Assembly: GCA_015490875.1 (NCBI GenBank)
Contig: WFWZ01000165.1
Span: 1 to 49,855, forward strand
DNA from: Planctomycetaceae bacterium
GTDB lineage: Bacteria > Planctomycetota > Planctomycetia > Pirellulales > Pirellulaceae
Length of the DNA stretch: 49,855 nucleotides
Direction: 5' to 3'
A program made the translations under genes and the position numbers. Positions 35,792 through 43,716 of the stretch are shown one piece after another. The notes under the pieces were generated by a model, which made no database searches, was not told where the DNA came from, and saw only the letters and a list, made by a program, of their open reading frames with translations. How positions within the stretch are numbered: the first letter of the stretch is position 1; each line of letters opens with the position of its first letter.

Positions 35792-38316
35792 AGATCGAGT
35801 TCTTCCGGTGACCGCGCCATGTCCTGGGGCACGCGCCCACGCTCGCGAGGACTCAGGGCGATGCCGACCCATCCTCCTCGAACGACATACTGCGAGATAT
35901 CGAACGGTTCGAACCTCGGATCTTGGGCGAGTTTCGTTCCGAGGAAGTGGACTGGCGGCTTACGACTGAAGACCTTGCTGAAGATGCCGCGGAGGACAAC
36001 TTGGTCGCTCACCTTCAACCGGCGCCCTTTCAGTCGCACGTAACCGACTCGCTGAAGTGTTGCGTCGAGGTGCTGGGGATGGGGGCGGTACGTGGCACGA
36101 ACCACGAAGTGCCGCCACGCGCGCTTCTTGTGGGACAGTTTTTCCAGAGCCAGGACGATGGTGATCTCATCATGGCCGAATTGAACTCGGATGGCGTCCT
36201 GGGGGGCGAACTTGAGCTGGACGCCGTCGGGGACATCTTCGGGGATCTCGGGTTCCTTTCCTTGAAAGAGCCGGCCCATCTCGCGATAGAGTTCTTTCAG
36301 TTCGACGGACCGGCCGTCGAGATGGAGTTGCTCGAGGATGTTGTTGACCGTCGTTTCGTGGATCTGCAGGCTGAGCACACTGTCTCCGGGGGCCTGAGGC
36401 CGAGGGGTGTGACTTGCCAGTTGATGTTCGCCGGCGATGCGGTAACGCGCGATCAGGCGTGTCGATGTCGTTTCCAGTTCGATGGGCGTCGGGTTCAGTT
36501 GGAGTTTGCGCATCGGTTGTTGAAAACGCGTGGTGAACTGCTCTTTGAGTTCCCGCAGGCTCTTTTCGATCTCCGCGTCGAACCGACTGGCAATCCTCTC
36601 ACGCATTCTCCGTCGCATGAGTGACCGAGCATTGCCTTCTTCCATCTCGTACTGCTGCATCACGATCGCCCGAGCGATCACGTTCAACAGCGGGACACTG
36701 TCGAAGTCCGTTTCCAAACCGGTCAGGTTCGGGGAGGCTTCGGCGTCGACGACCGAACTCCAAACACGGATGCCGCGGTGGTCGACTTGGAGCACCTTGT
36801 GCGCTCGGAATCGACCATTCGTGTCGTGAAAAAACCGTGCGGGCCCCCGTCGAGACTCGGTTTCCGATTCCACGACACCGTGTGACTCGAGTCCCAGCCG
36901 CCAATGGCGCCGATCAGGCACGAGGAAGATGCGGAGCCGACCGGTGGCCCGGCTGCGACCGTAGATTTGCGCTCCTGCGATATGGTCGTCGACGGTTTCT
37001 TGCACTGGGGGAGGCGAGGGGAGAAGGTGGTTGATGAGCTCGGCGGCCACCGCGACGCGCATGTTGGCGTTACGGTAGTGCTGCGACAGTTGCTCGCCCA
37101 ACTCCTGGAGCAGAGGTTGGTTGGACCAGCGCGCGATTTGAGCGGCTGCGGCGATGCGGCGGGCTTCGGCCGAGCTGCGTTGCAGTTCGTACTGTTCCAT
37201 GTCTCGTAGAAGCTGGGCGTAGTCGATCGGCTCGGTCACCCAGCTTCGAAGGACCGACTCCAGACCTTGGAACGGCGGACTTTGCAGAAACTTGAGCTGC
37301 TCGGGGGAGAGCATGGGCGAATGGAGTCGCGTCAGGACCGAGCGTGCCAGGGCACTCCGTTCCGTCAGATCCTGGAACCGGCTTCCGCGTAGAGCTGCCT
37401 CAATGTCGGCAAGCCGAAGATACCGGTACCAGGACTCGGATTGCGGCTGCGCCGAAAGCATCCGCTGGAGTTCGCCCAGGCGTTCGAATGAGGCTTCCCT
37501 AGAGACGTGGGTGACGGGAACGACCGGCGCTGCGGGCTGGAGAAGCTTGGCAATCGGCTTCCAGACGGCAACGCGACGTTCCAGAGCGTAAGCTGCACGC
37601 AACCACGCCGCTCGGAGGCGAAGAGGCCACACCACGCCAGCCATGCGCTGCCCCTGTTCAGCCAGGAATTCGAGATGTTCGAGGGTCTGCGTGACGTGGT
37701 CGGCCTCGGCTTGCAGCAAGCGGTGTTCAAGTTGGCGCAGCGTGTTTTCCACGTCCGACGCCCATCGGGCTGCCGAGGCGTTGTCGGTTAGCGGCTGCAA
37801 GTAGGCTCGGAGCGAGCGAGATTCCGGCCAGCGGGGTTTTTCGAGCCGCAACGTATCCCAAGGAAGGTTGCGGATCTCCTCCGGCGCCCGCCATTCCAAC
37901 GCAGGTTCTTCGGCCTCGGCCTGACGGTTAGGCCGATGGTCGCTCCCGTCGGCGGGTGGAAGTGGGGGGAGCGGGATGACGGGGATCGAGGGAGGATCGG
38001 CAATCGCCGGATCGAAGTCAGGTTGGGCGGCGACGGAAGCTGCCGGAACGACATGCCGGCTTGAGATCGGGCCATCGCGGCGGTGGGGATCCAGCAACCA
38101 GTCCGTGGCCGCCGCTTTCAGGGCGGTCTCCGGCGAACCGTCTGATTCGCGCGGGAGGGCCGCGGCAGGGACTCTTCGAACCTCGCTCGCCAAGGGGTGG
38201 GACGCTTTGCGAACCGCCAGCGGCCGCCAACGCAGCAAGGCGATACTCGTGCACCCGAGAAGCAGCAGGGCCAACGCGATGGAGATCCTGCGATGGGACC
38301 GGGACGGCCTCGGCAT
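35785..38316 (-). CDS. Membrane-anchored protein of unknown function, 843 residues
   Basis: I start it at the ATG at 38316, which has AAGGA seven bases upstream and begins a basic then hydrophobic N-terminus (RISIALALLLLGCTSIALLR). A longer frame reaches 38565 but overlaps rsmD. LLLGC is lipobox-like, yet the helix continues past the Cys, so a simple membrane anchor is equally possible. Residues 80-160 are Pro/Ala-rich. Residues 170-430 are mostly helical, and the C-terminal half (about 460-800) mixes beta strands and helices, with patterns such as RRHWRLGLESHGVVESETES and FHDTNGRFRAHKVLQVDHRG. I do not recognise the family; such proteins recur in planctomycetes. It is likely extracytoplasmic. 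It follows rsmD on the same strand with a gap of about 195 bases. Confidence 0.72.
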   Translation of the reverse strand: MPRPSRSHRRISIALALLLLGCTSIALLRWRPLAVRKASHPLASEVRRVPAAALPRESDGSPETALKAAATDWLLDPHRRDGPISSRHVVPAASVAAQPDFDPAIADPPSIPVIPLPPLPPADGSDHRPNRQAEAEEPALEWRAPEEIRNLPWDTLRLEKPRWPESRSLRAYLQPLTDNASAARWASDVENTLRQLEHRLLQAEADHVTQTLEHLEFLAEQGQRMAGVVWPLRLRAAWLRAAYALERRVAVWKPIAKLLQPAAPVVPVTHVSREASFERLGELQRMLSAQPQSESWYRYLRLADIEAALRGSRFQDLTERSALARSVLTRLHSPMLSPEQLKFLQSPPFQGLESVLRSWVTEPIDYAQLLRDMEQYELQRSSAEARRIAAAAQIARWSNQPLLQELGEQLSQHYRNANMRVAVAAELINHLLPSPPPVQETVDDHIAGAQIYGRSRATGRLRIFLVPDRRHWRLGLESHGVVESETESRRGPARFFHDTNGRFRAHKVLQVDHRGIRVWSSVVDAEASPNLTGLETDFDSVPLLNVIARAIVMQQYEMEEGNARSLMRRRMRERIASRFDAEIEKSLRELKEQFTTRFQQPMRKLQLNPTPIELETTSTRLIARYRIAGEHQLASHTPRPQAPGDSVLSLQIHETTVNNILEQLHLDGRSVELKELYREMGRLFQGKEPEIPEDVPDGVQLKFAPQDAIRVQFGHDEITIVLALEKLSHKKRAWRHFVVRATYRPHPQHLDATLQRVGYVRLKGRRLKVSDQVVLRGIFSKVFSRKPPVHFLGTKLAQDPRFEPFDISQYVVRGGWVGIALSPRERGRVPQDMARSPEELDLR

Positions 38317-38510
38317 GGAACGATCCTTCGGTGAGGGGACTGCCATAGGGTCGCGCAAGATGAGAACGACTCTTCCTTTCGAGAATCGGCCACACAGCTT
38401 GCCGACCGGCGCGGGATCGGAGGGTTTTGCGCTATCCGGAGGCCATCGCGCCGATCCAAGCCGCAAAAAACGCAAAGTTTTCCGTGGCTGAGCCCCGCAT
38501 GTCCCCTTCG

Positions 38511-39137
38511 TCAGTCTTTTCGACAGAGGTAGACCACCGCTGGTGGATAGGCCCGTCGATCCCAATCTCCCGGGGGGAGCCTGACAGAGGAGAACGCCTC
38601 GTCGGCCTCAAGCACTAACCAGCTTGCCGGGGGAAGCCGCTGTTTCAGTTGCCTGAGCAGTCCGTCGATTCTCTCCGGGTCTTCATGGAGGAGACGGTAG
38701 GGGGGGCAGCAAAAGACCCACCAGGGACGGTCTTGAGGTAGCGAGGGGGAGTCGCCCATCAGGTCCCACCAGCGGAAGACATCTTGAGCCACGACCTGCA
38801 GGCGGTCCGCAAGGCCGAGTCGTTCGGCGGCTGCCACAATCTGCTTTGCCGTAGGGCGATGGCGTTCGACGCAGAGAGCTGCGCCGGCACCTCGACTGAG
38901 AGCCTCGAATGCCATGGCGCCCGTTCCGGCGAACAGATCCAACCCCCAAACATCGCGGTCGGGACGGCCGAGGAGATTGAAAATCGCCTCGCGCGTGCGG
39001 TTCTTCATCGGACGCGTGCCCGGCTCGAGCTGGTATACCAGTCGCCGGCTGCGGTGTTCTCCTCCGACGATTCGAATTTCGTGACGAACCGTTCTCTCCG
39101 GCCGGGAACGGCGGTGATGTGGTCGACGTCGAGCCAT
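38511..39137 (-). CDS. rsmD: 16S rRNA (guanine966-N2)-methyltransferase RsmD
   Basis: 208 residues. RsmD methylates G966 of 16S rRNA from S-adenosylmethionine. The N-terminus carries IRIVGGEHRSRRL, then RPMKNRTREAIFNLLG, both family signatures. The SAM-binding motif I is GLDLFAGTGAMAFEALSRGA (about 65-84). The catalytic motif IV, normally D/N-P-P-Y, reads C-C-P-P-Y at 143-147, so the first residue is Cys. The rest, LVLEADEAF and a C-terminal strand, is normal, and the length fits. The frame begins with a basic 20-residue extension before the usual start. It is divergent from the cyclophilin gene. Confidence 0.85.
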   Translation of the reverse strand: MARRRPHHRRSRPERTVRHEIRIVGGEHRSRRLVYQLEPGTRPMKNRTREAIFNLLGRPDRDVWGLDLFAGTGAMAFEALSRGAGAALCVERHRPTAKQIVAAAERLGLADRLQVVAQDVFRWWDLMGDSPSLPQDRPWWVFCCPPYRLLHEDPERIDGLLRQLKQRLPPASWLVLEADEAFSSVRLPPGDWDRRAYPPAVVYLCRKD

Positions 39138-39140
39138 GGG

Positions 39141-39155
39141 CGGCTATAATAGCCG
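39141..39155. promoter_or_regulatory. 15-base palindrome holding a TATAAT box, between divergent genes
   Basis: CGGCTATAATAGCCG has seven-base arms around a central A. The plus strand contains a perfect TATAAT (39145-39150). It lies four bases upstream of the rsmD ATG and 170 bases before the cyclophilin ATG. No -35 hexamer is visible at the right distance for the plus strand. It could be a -10 element for the cyclophilin gene or an operator. Confidence 0.35.
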
Positions 39156-39325
39156 TCCGGCTGTCTCCGCTGAACCCCTGCTCAAGTCGACGCGTAGGAA
39201 TCGACAAGAGAGGGGAACAGTTCGGCGCGGGCGCTGGGGAGATGTCCTCGTGCGTTTCGGCACGAACTTCGATGCTTTGGGCACGAGAAAAGGATCGGTA
39301 GGAAACAAGAGGAGTTTGTCCGGCG

Positions 39326-40507
39326 ATGAAGAGGGCGTATCGACATAGAGCGTGGGTCTGGCTGGCGATGATCGCTTTTCTTCCCCTGGCGGTGCTTGCC
39401 CAAGAGGGAACCGACAAGAAGGGGGAGACTTCCGGGGGCGATACCGCTGCGGCCAAGTCGCCCGCTTCTTCGAACATGGGGAAGGCTCGAGCTGAGTTCG
39501 AGCAGCGCTTTGCCGAGTGGAAAAAGTTGCTGCAAGACTTGCGCAAGCTGCGGACCGAGTATCAAACGGCGGCAACCAAGGACGTTCCGGCCATCGAGAA
39601 GCGGTGGAAGGAATTGATCCGCAAAGGGGAAGCGATGCTCCCGTCGCTCCGGGAGGCCGCTTTGGCTGCCTACCGCGAGTCGCCGAATACTGACCCATCC
39701 CTTTTGAAGTTCCTCGCGAAGTTGATGGAGGATCTTCTGAATCGCGACCAGTATCCGGCCGCACTCGAGATCGCTCAGGCGCTCGATGAAAACAACGCCG
39801 GCTACGACGAGGCGCTACGCGTCGCCGGTGTGGCCGCCTACTCGCTGAACCAATTTGACTTGGCGGAGAAATACTTCCAGCGCGCTCAGCAGGCGGGGAT
39901 CCTGACGGGCAACGATGCGAAGATCCAACAAGAGCTGGCCGAGTGCAAGAGGTTGTGGAAGCGGGAGCAGGAACTGCGAGCCCAAGAGGCGAAGGCCAAT
40001 GACTTGCCTCGAGTCAAACTGACGACCACCAAGGGTGACATCGTCATCGAGCTCTTCGAGAATGAAGCCCCGGAAACGGTAGGCAACTTTATCTATCTCA
40101 TCGAGAAAAGAAAGTTCTATGATGGCTTGACGTTCCACCGTGTCATTTCCGGCTTCATGGCTCAGACCGGTTGCCCGGTGGGCGATGGGAGCGGTGGACC
40201 TGGATACCGCATTTATTGCGAGTGCTACAAGCCGGAACATCGCAATCATTTCGGGGGCAGCGTAAGTATGGCGAAGACCCGGGATCGTAATACCGGCGGT
40301 TCGCAGTTCTTCATCACATTTCGGCCGACGCCCCATCTCAATGGCAAGCACACTGTTTTTGGACGCGTGATCGAAGGCATGGATGTCGTCTGGAATCTGA
40401 ATCGTCGGACGCCGGATCAGCCGGGCTCTGAGCCTCCAGATAAGATCCTCAAGGCGGAAGTCATCCGGAAGCGGGACCATGAATACAAGCCGCACAAAGT
40501 CGAGTAG
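39326..40507 (+). CDS. Secreted cyclophilin-type peptidyl-prolyl isomerase with N-terminal helical repeats
   Basis: 393 residues; the ATG at 39326 follows GAGGAG by ten bases. A signal peptide (VWLAMIAFLPLAVLAQ) precedes a 30-residue linker. Residues 50-200 are helical and TPR-like (YPAALEIAQALDENNAGYDE, then SLNQFDLAEKYFQRAQQAG). The cyclophilin domain begins near residue 228 with VKLTTTKGDIVIELFENEAP. Active-site residues are present in FHRVISGFMAQTG and GGSQFFITFRPTPHLNGKHT. The loop before the latter reads GPGYRIYCECYKPEHRNHFG, with two Cys not usual in the family. It probably folds exported proteins in the periplasm. A 55-residue membrane peptide gene overlaps its 3' end. Confidence 0.9.
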   Translation: MKRAYRHRAWVWLAMIAFLPLAVLAQEGTDKKGETSGGDTAAAKSPASSNMGKARAEFEQRFAEWKKLLQDLRKLRTEYQTAATKDVPAIEKRWKELIRKGEAMLPSLREAALAAYRESPNTDPSLLKFLAKLMEDLLNRDQYPAALEIAQALDENNAGYDEALRVAGVAAYSLNQFDLAEKYFQRAQQAGILTGNDAKIQQELAECKRLWKREQELRAQEAKANDLPRVKLTTTKGDIVIELFENEAPETVGNFIYLIEKRKFYDGLTFHRVISGFMAQTGCPVGDGSGGPGYRIYCECYKPEHRNHFGGSVSMAKTRDRNTGGSQFFITFRPTPHLNGKHTVFGRVIEGMDVVWNLNRRTPDQPGSEPPDKILKAEVIRKRDHEYKPHKVE

Positions 40508-40646
40508 CCGTAGCGGTGCGCGTGGTTCGCGCGCTGATGACGCGGCGGTGACCGACAGATTTCGGCGGCAAGTGCGCTGGTTCTACCGGCTGCTGGTCTT
40601 CTATCTGGTATGGCTGGGGTTTCTGCTCTACGTCGCCCTCCATTGA
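40479..40646 (+). CDS. 55-residue single-helix membrane peptide
   Basis: The ATG at 40479 lies inside the cyclophilin gene's last 29 bases in another frame, with GGAAG about seven bases upstream. The product begins MNTSRTKSSSRSGARGSRAD, a basic and Ser-rich tail likely in the cytoplasm, and ends in one membrane helix (FYRLLVFYLVWLGFLLYVAL). Overlap and ribosome site suggest translational coupling to the cyclophilin. The family is unknown to me. It ends 16 bases before the convergent protease gene. Confidence 0.6.
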   Translation: MNTSRTKSSSRSGARGSRADDAAVTDRFRRQVRWFYRLLVFYLVWLGFLLYVALH

Positions 40647-40662
40647 CGCCCTTGCAGGCGGA

Positions 40663-42117
40663 TCACGGTGGCGGAACGACGACGTCGCGGGCACCCGTGC
40701 TCCCGTCGAGCACTTTCAGCGTGACCGCCCCTGTCTGTTCGTTGACCATCTTGTAGAACGCCGGCACATTGGCAACGCGCCGCCCCTCCACGTGCGTGAT
40801 AAAGACGCCCGGCCGTAGACCGGCACGCCAGGCGGGAGAATCGGGGGCGACGGTCAGAATTCCCACGCTGCCACGCGGATCGGGGACGGCGCCACTTTGG
40901 CGGCGCAGCGAGATGGGGATCGCCGTGGCTTCGTCGATGCGCATCCCTCGCCAAGTTGGCACCGGAGCGGATTCGTAGGCGGTCAGCCACGTTTCCAGAG
41001 GTTTCTTGTCGAGTTGAACATCGATCGTGCGTCGCTGGCGCGAGGAACCGTCGGGTGCCAATCGGTGGATGGCAAGGGACACATGCGCGTCATGGGGAAG
41101 GCTGCTGATCTGACGGATCAGATCGTCCTTTGTCGTGACAGGCCTGCCATTGACATGGGTGATGATATCACCGACGGCCAGTCGGGCCCGTGCGGCAGCC
41201 GTTCCGGCGACGACACGCACGACGCGGGCTCCGCCGCCCACCAAACGCCGCTCGGTGGGCGTCAAGTCTTCCGGTTGTACCCCAAGGAAACCGAACGCGG
41301 GAATGCGGCCTTGCTTGAGTTGCTCAAGCGTCTGGCGAAAGGTCGTGTCGACGGGGATGGCGAAGCCTGCCGTGGTTTCGTAGCCGGCTAAGGGGGCGAG
41401 CGACGTCGTGAGTCCCACCAATTCGCCTCGGAGGTTGACGAGGGCTCCGCCGCTGGAGCCGATCGGCAGTTTGAAGTCGACCTGAATGAGCGTGCCGTAG
41501 TGGTGGAGGGTGCGTTTGGAAGGTGCATCGGAGGTGGGGGCTCGTGGAGGAGCCGAGCGTCGCAAATTGGCGACGATTCCCCAGGCGGCACTAGGTCGGC
41601 CGTCTCGGGCCAGGGCATACGGGTTGCCAAGAGCCACCACGAAAGTGCCTCGCGCTAACGTGGCGCCGTCGCCCAGCCGAATAGGTTGGCCGATCGGCTC
41701 CGTCTGAAGGAGTGCCAGATCTGTCCAGGGGTCTCCAGCGAGGACACGAGGGGGAGCCGTCAGTCGCACCGCCTTTTGAGCTTCTCCCGCGTGCCAAATC
41801 ACATAGTCGTGCCGACGAGGATCTCCCAAAGCATGGTACGTAGTGACGATGTGGCCCGCTGCGTCGACGAGAACGCCGCTAGCGAAACGCCCCGGCAGGT
41901 AGTCGGGGTTGGTCGGATCAAGGCGTTCCAAGGGGAGGCGATCGGGATCGAGAAACTGACGTTGCAGATCGAGTAGGCCCAGACGAGTCGACTCGACGTT
42001 CTTGGGAATGACGGCGATGGCAACGACGGAACGTTCGGCGGAGGCGATGGCGCGGATGACTGCCGTCTGCAGATCGGTCGTTGTTTCTTGGGCCTCAATA
42101 GGGCGTGGTCCGAGCAT
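40663..42117 (-). CDS. HtrA/DegP-like trypsin-fold serine protease with two PDZ domains
   Basis: 484 residues from the ATG at 42117, but the true start is unclear. The open frame runs back to 42486, inside recA, and a signal-like helix (LSILTAGFLLAML) lies just upstream of 42117 with no ATG, GTG or TTG before it until 42486; a TTG at 42123 is also possible. The protease triad looks intact: His in TTYHALGD (about 95), Asp in GDPWTDLALL (about 133) and Ser in PIGSSGGALV (about 222). Two PDZ domains follow: FGFLGVQPEDL to ITHVNGRPVTTKDD, and SVGILTVAPDSPAWRAGLRP to ITHVEGRRVANV. HtrA proteases degrade misfolded envelope proteins in the periplasm. It follows recA on the same strand with a 205-base gap containing a strong hairpin. 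Confidence 0.8.
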   Translation of the reverse strand: MLGPRPIEAQETTTDLQTAVIRAIASAERSVVAIAVIPKNVESTRLGLLDLQRQFLDPDRLPLERLDPTNPDYLPGRFASGVLVDAAGHIVTTYHALGDPRRHDYVIWHAGEAQKAVRLTAPPRVLAGDPWTDLALLQTEPIGQPIRLGDGATLARGTFVVALGNPYALARDGRPSAAWGIVANLRRSAPPRAPTSDAPSKRTLHHYGTLIQVDFKLPIGSSGGALVNLRGELVGLTTSLAPLAGYETTAGFAIPVDTTFRQTLEQLKQGRIPAFGFLGVQPEDLTPTERRLVGGGARVVRVVAGTAAARARLAVGDIITHVNGRPVTTKDDLIRQISSLPHDAHVSLAIHRLAPDGSSRQRRTIDVQLDKKPLETWLTAYESAPVPTWRGMRIDEATAIPISLRRQSGAVPDPRGSVGILTVAPDSPAWRAGLRPGVFITHVEGRRVANVPAFYKMVNEQTGAVTLKVLDGSTGARDVVVPPP

Positions 42118-42216
42118 CGCCAAGAGGAATCCCGCGGTCAGAATGGAGAGCGTTCTCCAGTAGGCGTGGCTCCCGGCAAGGCAGGGACAGCGTGGCTCGG
42201 CACGACAAGAACCGAA

Positions 42217-42246
42217 CCCACCGGGCGCACCGATGCGCCCGGTGGG
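42217..42246. other. Strong 13-bp hairpin between recA and the protease gene
   Basis: CCCACCGGGCGCA (42217-42229) and TGCGCCCGGTGGG (42234-42246) pair perfectly around the loop CCGA. It lies 76 bases after the recA stop, but the T content that follows is only moderate, so a classic terminator is doubtful. It could reduce read-through or be a copy of a dispersed palindromic element. No second copy was seen in this window. Confidence 0.6.
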
Positions 42247-42322
42247 ACGACAGCTTTGGGAAAAGGTTGCGGAACACGGAAGCGTCTGAAACTTGAGCGC
42301 CGCAAGCCCAAGGACTGGGGCC

Positions 42323-43441
42323 TCAGCTATTGGGGATGTCGTCCTGGCTGGGTTGAGACGCCGGTTCGGGAACCGTGACGCCTCCAGCTGCAAGGACTTT
42401 TTCCCGCAACTCCGCAGTCGTTTCAGGATGTTCGACCAGGTAGCGACGTGCTTTTTCTTTGCCTTGACCAAGATATGTCTCGCCATATTTGAACCAGGAT
42501 CCGCTGCGCGTCACGATCTTGTGCGTGACCGCCAGATCCAGGATGTCCCCCTCGATACTGATGCCTCGATCGTACATCATATCGAATTCAGCGACGCGGA
42601 ACGGGGGAGCCACCTTGTTTTTGACGACTTTGGCTTTGACGCGGATCCCGACGACGTTGTCTCCATCCTTGAGTTGCCCGATGCGGCGGACATCGATCCG
42701 GCAGGAGCTGTAGAACTTGAGAGCTCGCCCACCAGGCGTCGTCTCGGGGCTGCCGAACATCACGCCAATCTTTTCCCGGATCTGATTGATGAAGACGGCC
42801 ACGGTTTTGCTTTTGGCAATCGCTCCGGTTAGTTTCCGCAGGGACTGGCTCATCAACCGAGCCTGAAGCCCGACGTGGCTGTCGCCGATTTCCCCCTCGA
42901 GTTCCTGGCGGGGAACGAGTGCGGCGACCGAGTCGACAATGACGATGTCGACGGCGTTCGACTTGATCAGCATTTCGGTGATCTGCATGGCCTCTTCGCC
43001 GCTGTTGGGCTGGCTGACCAGCAGCGTATCGAGTTCGACTCCCAAACGCTTCGCCCAAGTCGGATCGAACGCGTGCTCGGCATCGATGATCGCGGCGATT
43101 CCCCCTTTCTTTTGAGCCTCAGCGGCAATATGGAGCGCCAGTGTCGTCTTGCCGCTCGATTCGGGGCCGAAGACTTCGACGATGCGTCCTCGAGGCACAC
43201 CGCGACCTCCCAACGCCAAGTCCAGCGAGAGGCTCCCTGTCGAGATGCCCTCGATCGGGCCTCGCTGATCGTCGCCCAGCGGCATGATCGAGCCTTCCCC
43301 GAACTGCTTCTCGATCTGCTGCAAGGTTGTCTTGAGATTGGGATTGGATTCCAGGATCGAGGCGACGGCCGGCTTGGGGGAACGTTTGGCCGTCGTCTTG
43401 GTCGCTTTGCCCTTCTTGTCCTTCGATTGTGTGGCAGCCAT
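42323..43441 (-). CDS. recA: RecA recombinase
   Basis: 372 residues. The ATG at 43441 follows AAGGAG by five bases and gives the expected start; the longer frame to 43510 has no support. RecA forms filaments on single-stranded DNA, exchanges strands and triggers LexA self-cleavage. The N-terminus has a basic tail ([20 protein letters not shown]). Walker A is GPESSGKT (92-99). Other motifs are [20 protein letters not shown], Walker [21 protein letters not shown], loop 1 with [14 protein letters not shown], loop 2 around [18 protein letters not shown], and the [10 protein letters not shown] strand. All key residues are present. The C-terminus is a short acidic tail. A good promoter is visible upstream. 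Confidence 0.97.
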   Translation of the reverse strand: MAATQSKDKKGKATKTTAKRSPKPAVASILESNPNLKTTLQQIEKQFGEGSIMPLGDDQRGPIEGISTGSLSLDLALGGRGVPRGRIVEVFGPESSGKTTLALHIAAEAQKKGGIAAIIDAEHAFDPTWAKRLGVELDTLLVSQPNSGEEAMQITEMLIKSNAVDIVIVDSVAALVPRQELEGEIGDSHVGLQARLMSQSLRKLTGAIAKSKTVAVFINQIREKIGVMFGSPETTPGGRALKFYSSCRIDVRRIGQLKDGDNVVGIRVKAKVVKNKVAPPFRVAEFDMMYDRGISIEGDILDLAVTHKIVTRSGSWFKYGETYLGQGKEKARRYLVEHPETTAELREKVLAAGGVTVPEPASQPSQDDIPNS

Positions 43442-43508
43442 GAGTACTCCTTCCTGAAACGATGGCATGGTGTCTGAGATCCTCCCGGATCTTCCAGTCG
43501 CCCACCCC

Positions 43509-43537
43509 ATTCTAGCGAATGGATCTGAACATGTGAA
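43509..43537 (-). promoter_or_regulatory. Promoter of recA
   Basis: On the minus strand TTCACA (43537-43532) and TAGAAT (43514-43509) are 17 bases apart, each matching 5 of 6 consensus positions. The predicted transcript would begin near 43502 with a leader of about 60 bases. No LexA box of the Escherichia or Bacillus type was recognised around it. Confidence 0.55.
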
Positions 43538-43716
43538 TAGTGGGAAACTTCGGCAGTGCCGGGAGGCCCAAAGCGTGTTCCCGGCGGTCTACCAGTATCA
43601 TCGCCGGCCGGTGGGACACGAGTGGTCACGCGCAGAGAAGAAAAATGCAGAATTCCAAGATTCGCCGGCGAACACTGCCTCCCGAGGACAACCGGGACGT
43701 TGGCGAAGTCATAGGC

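Noticed and set aside
43442-43716. LexA/SOS box before recA
   Set aside because: A GAACATGTGAAT stretch resembles half of a Bacillus-type box, but the second half does not match and the Escherichia-type form is absent.
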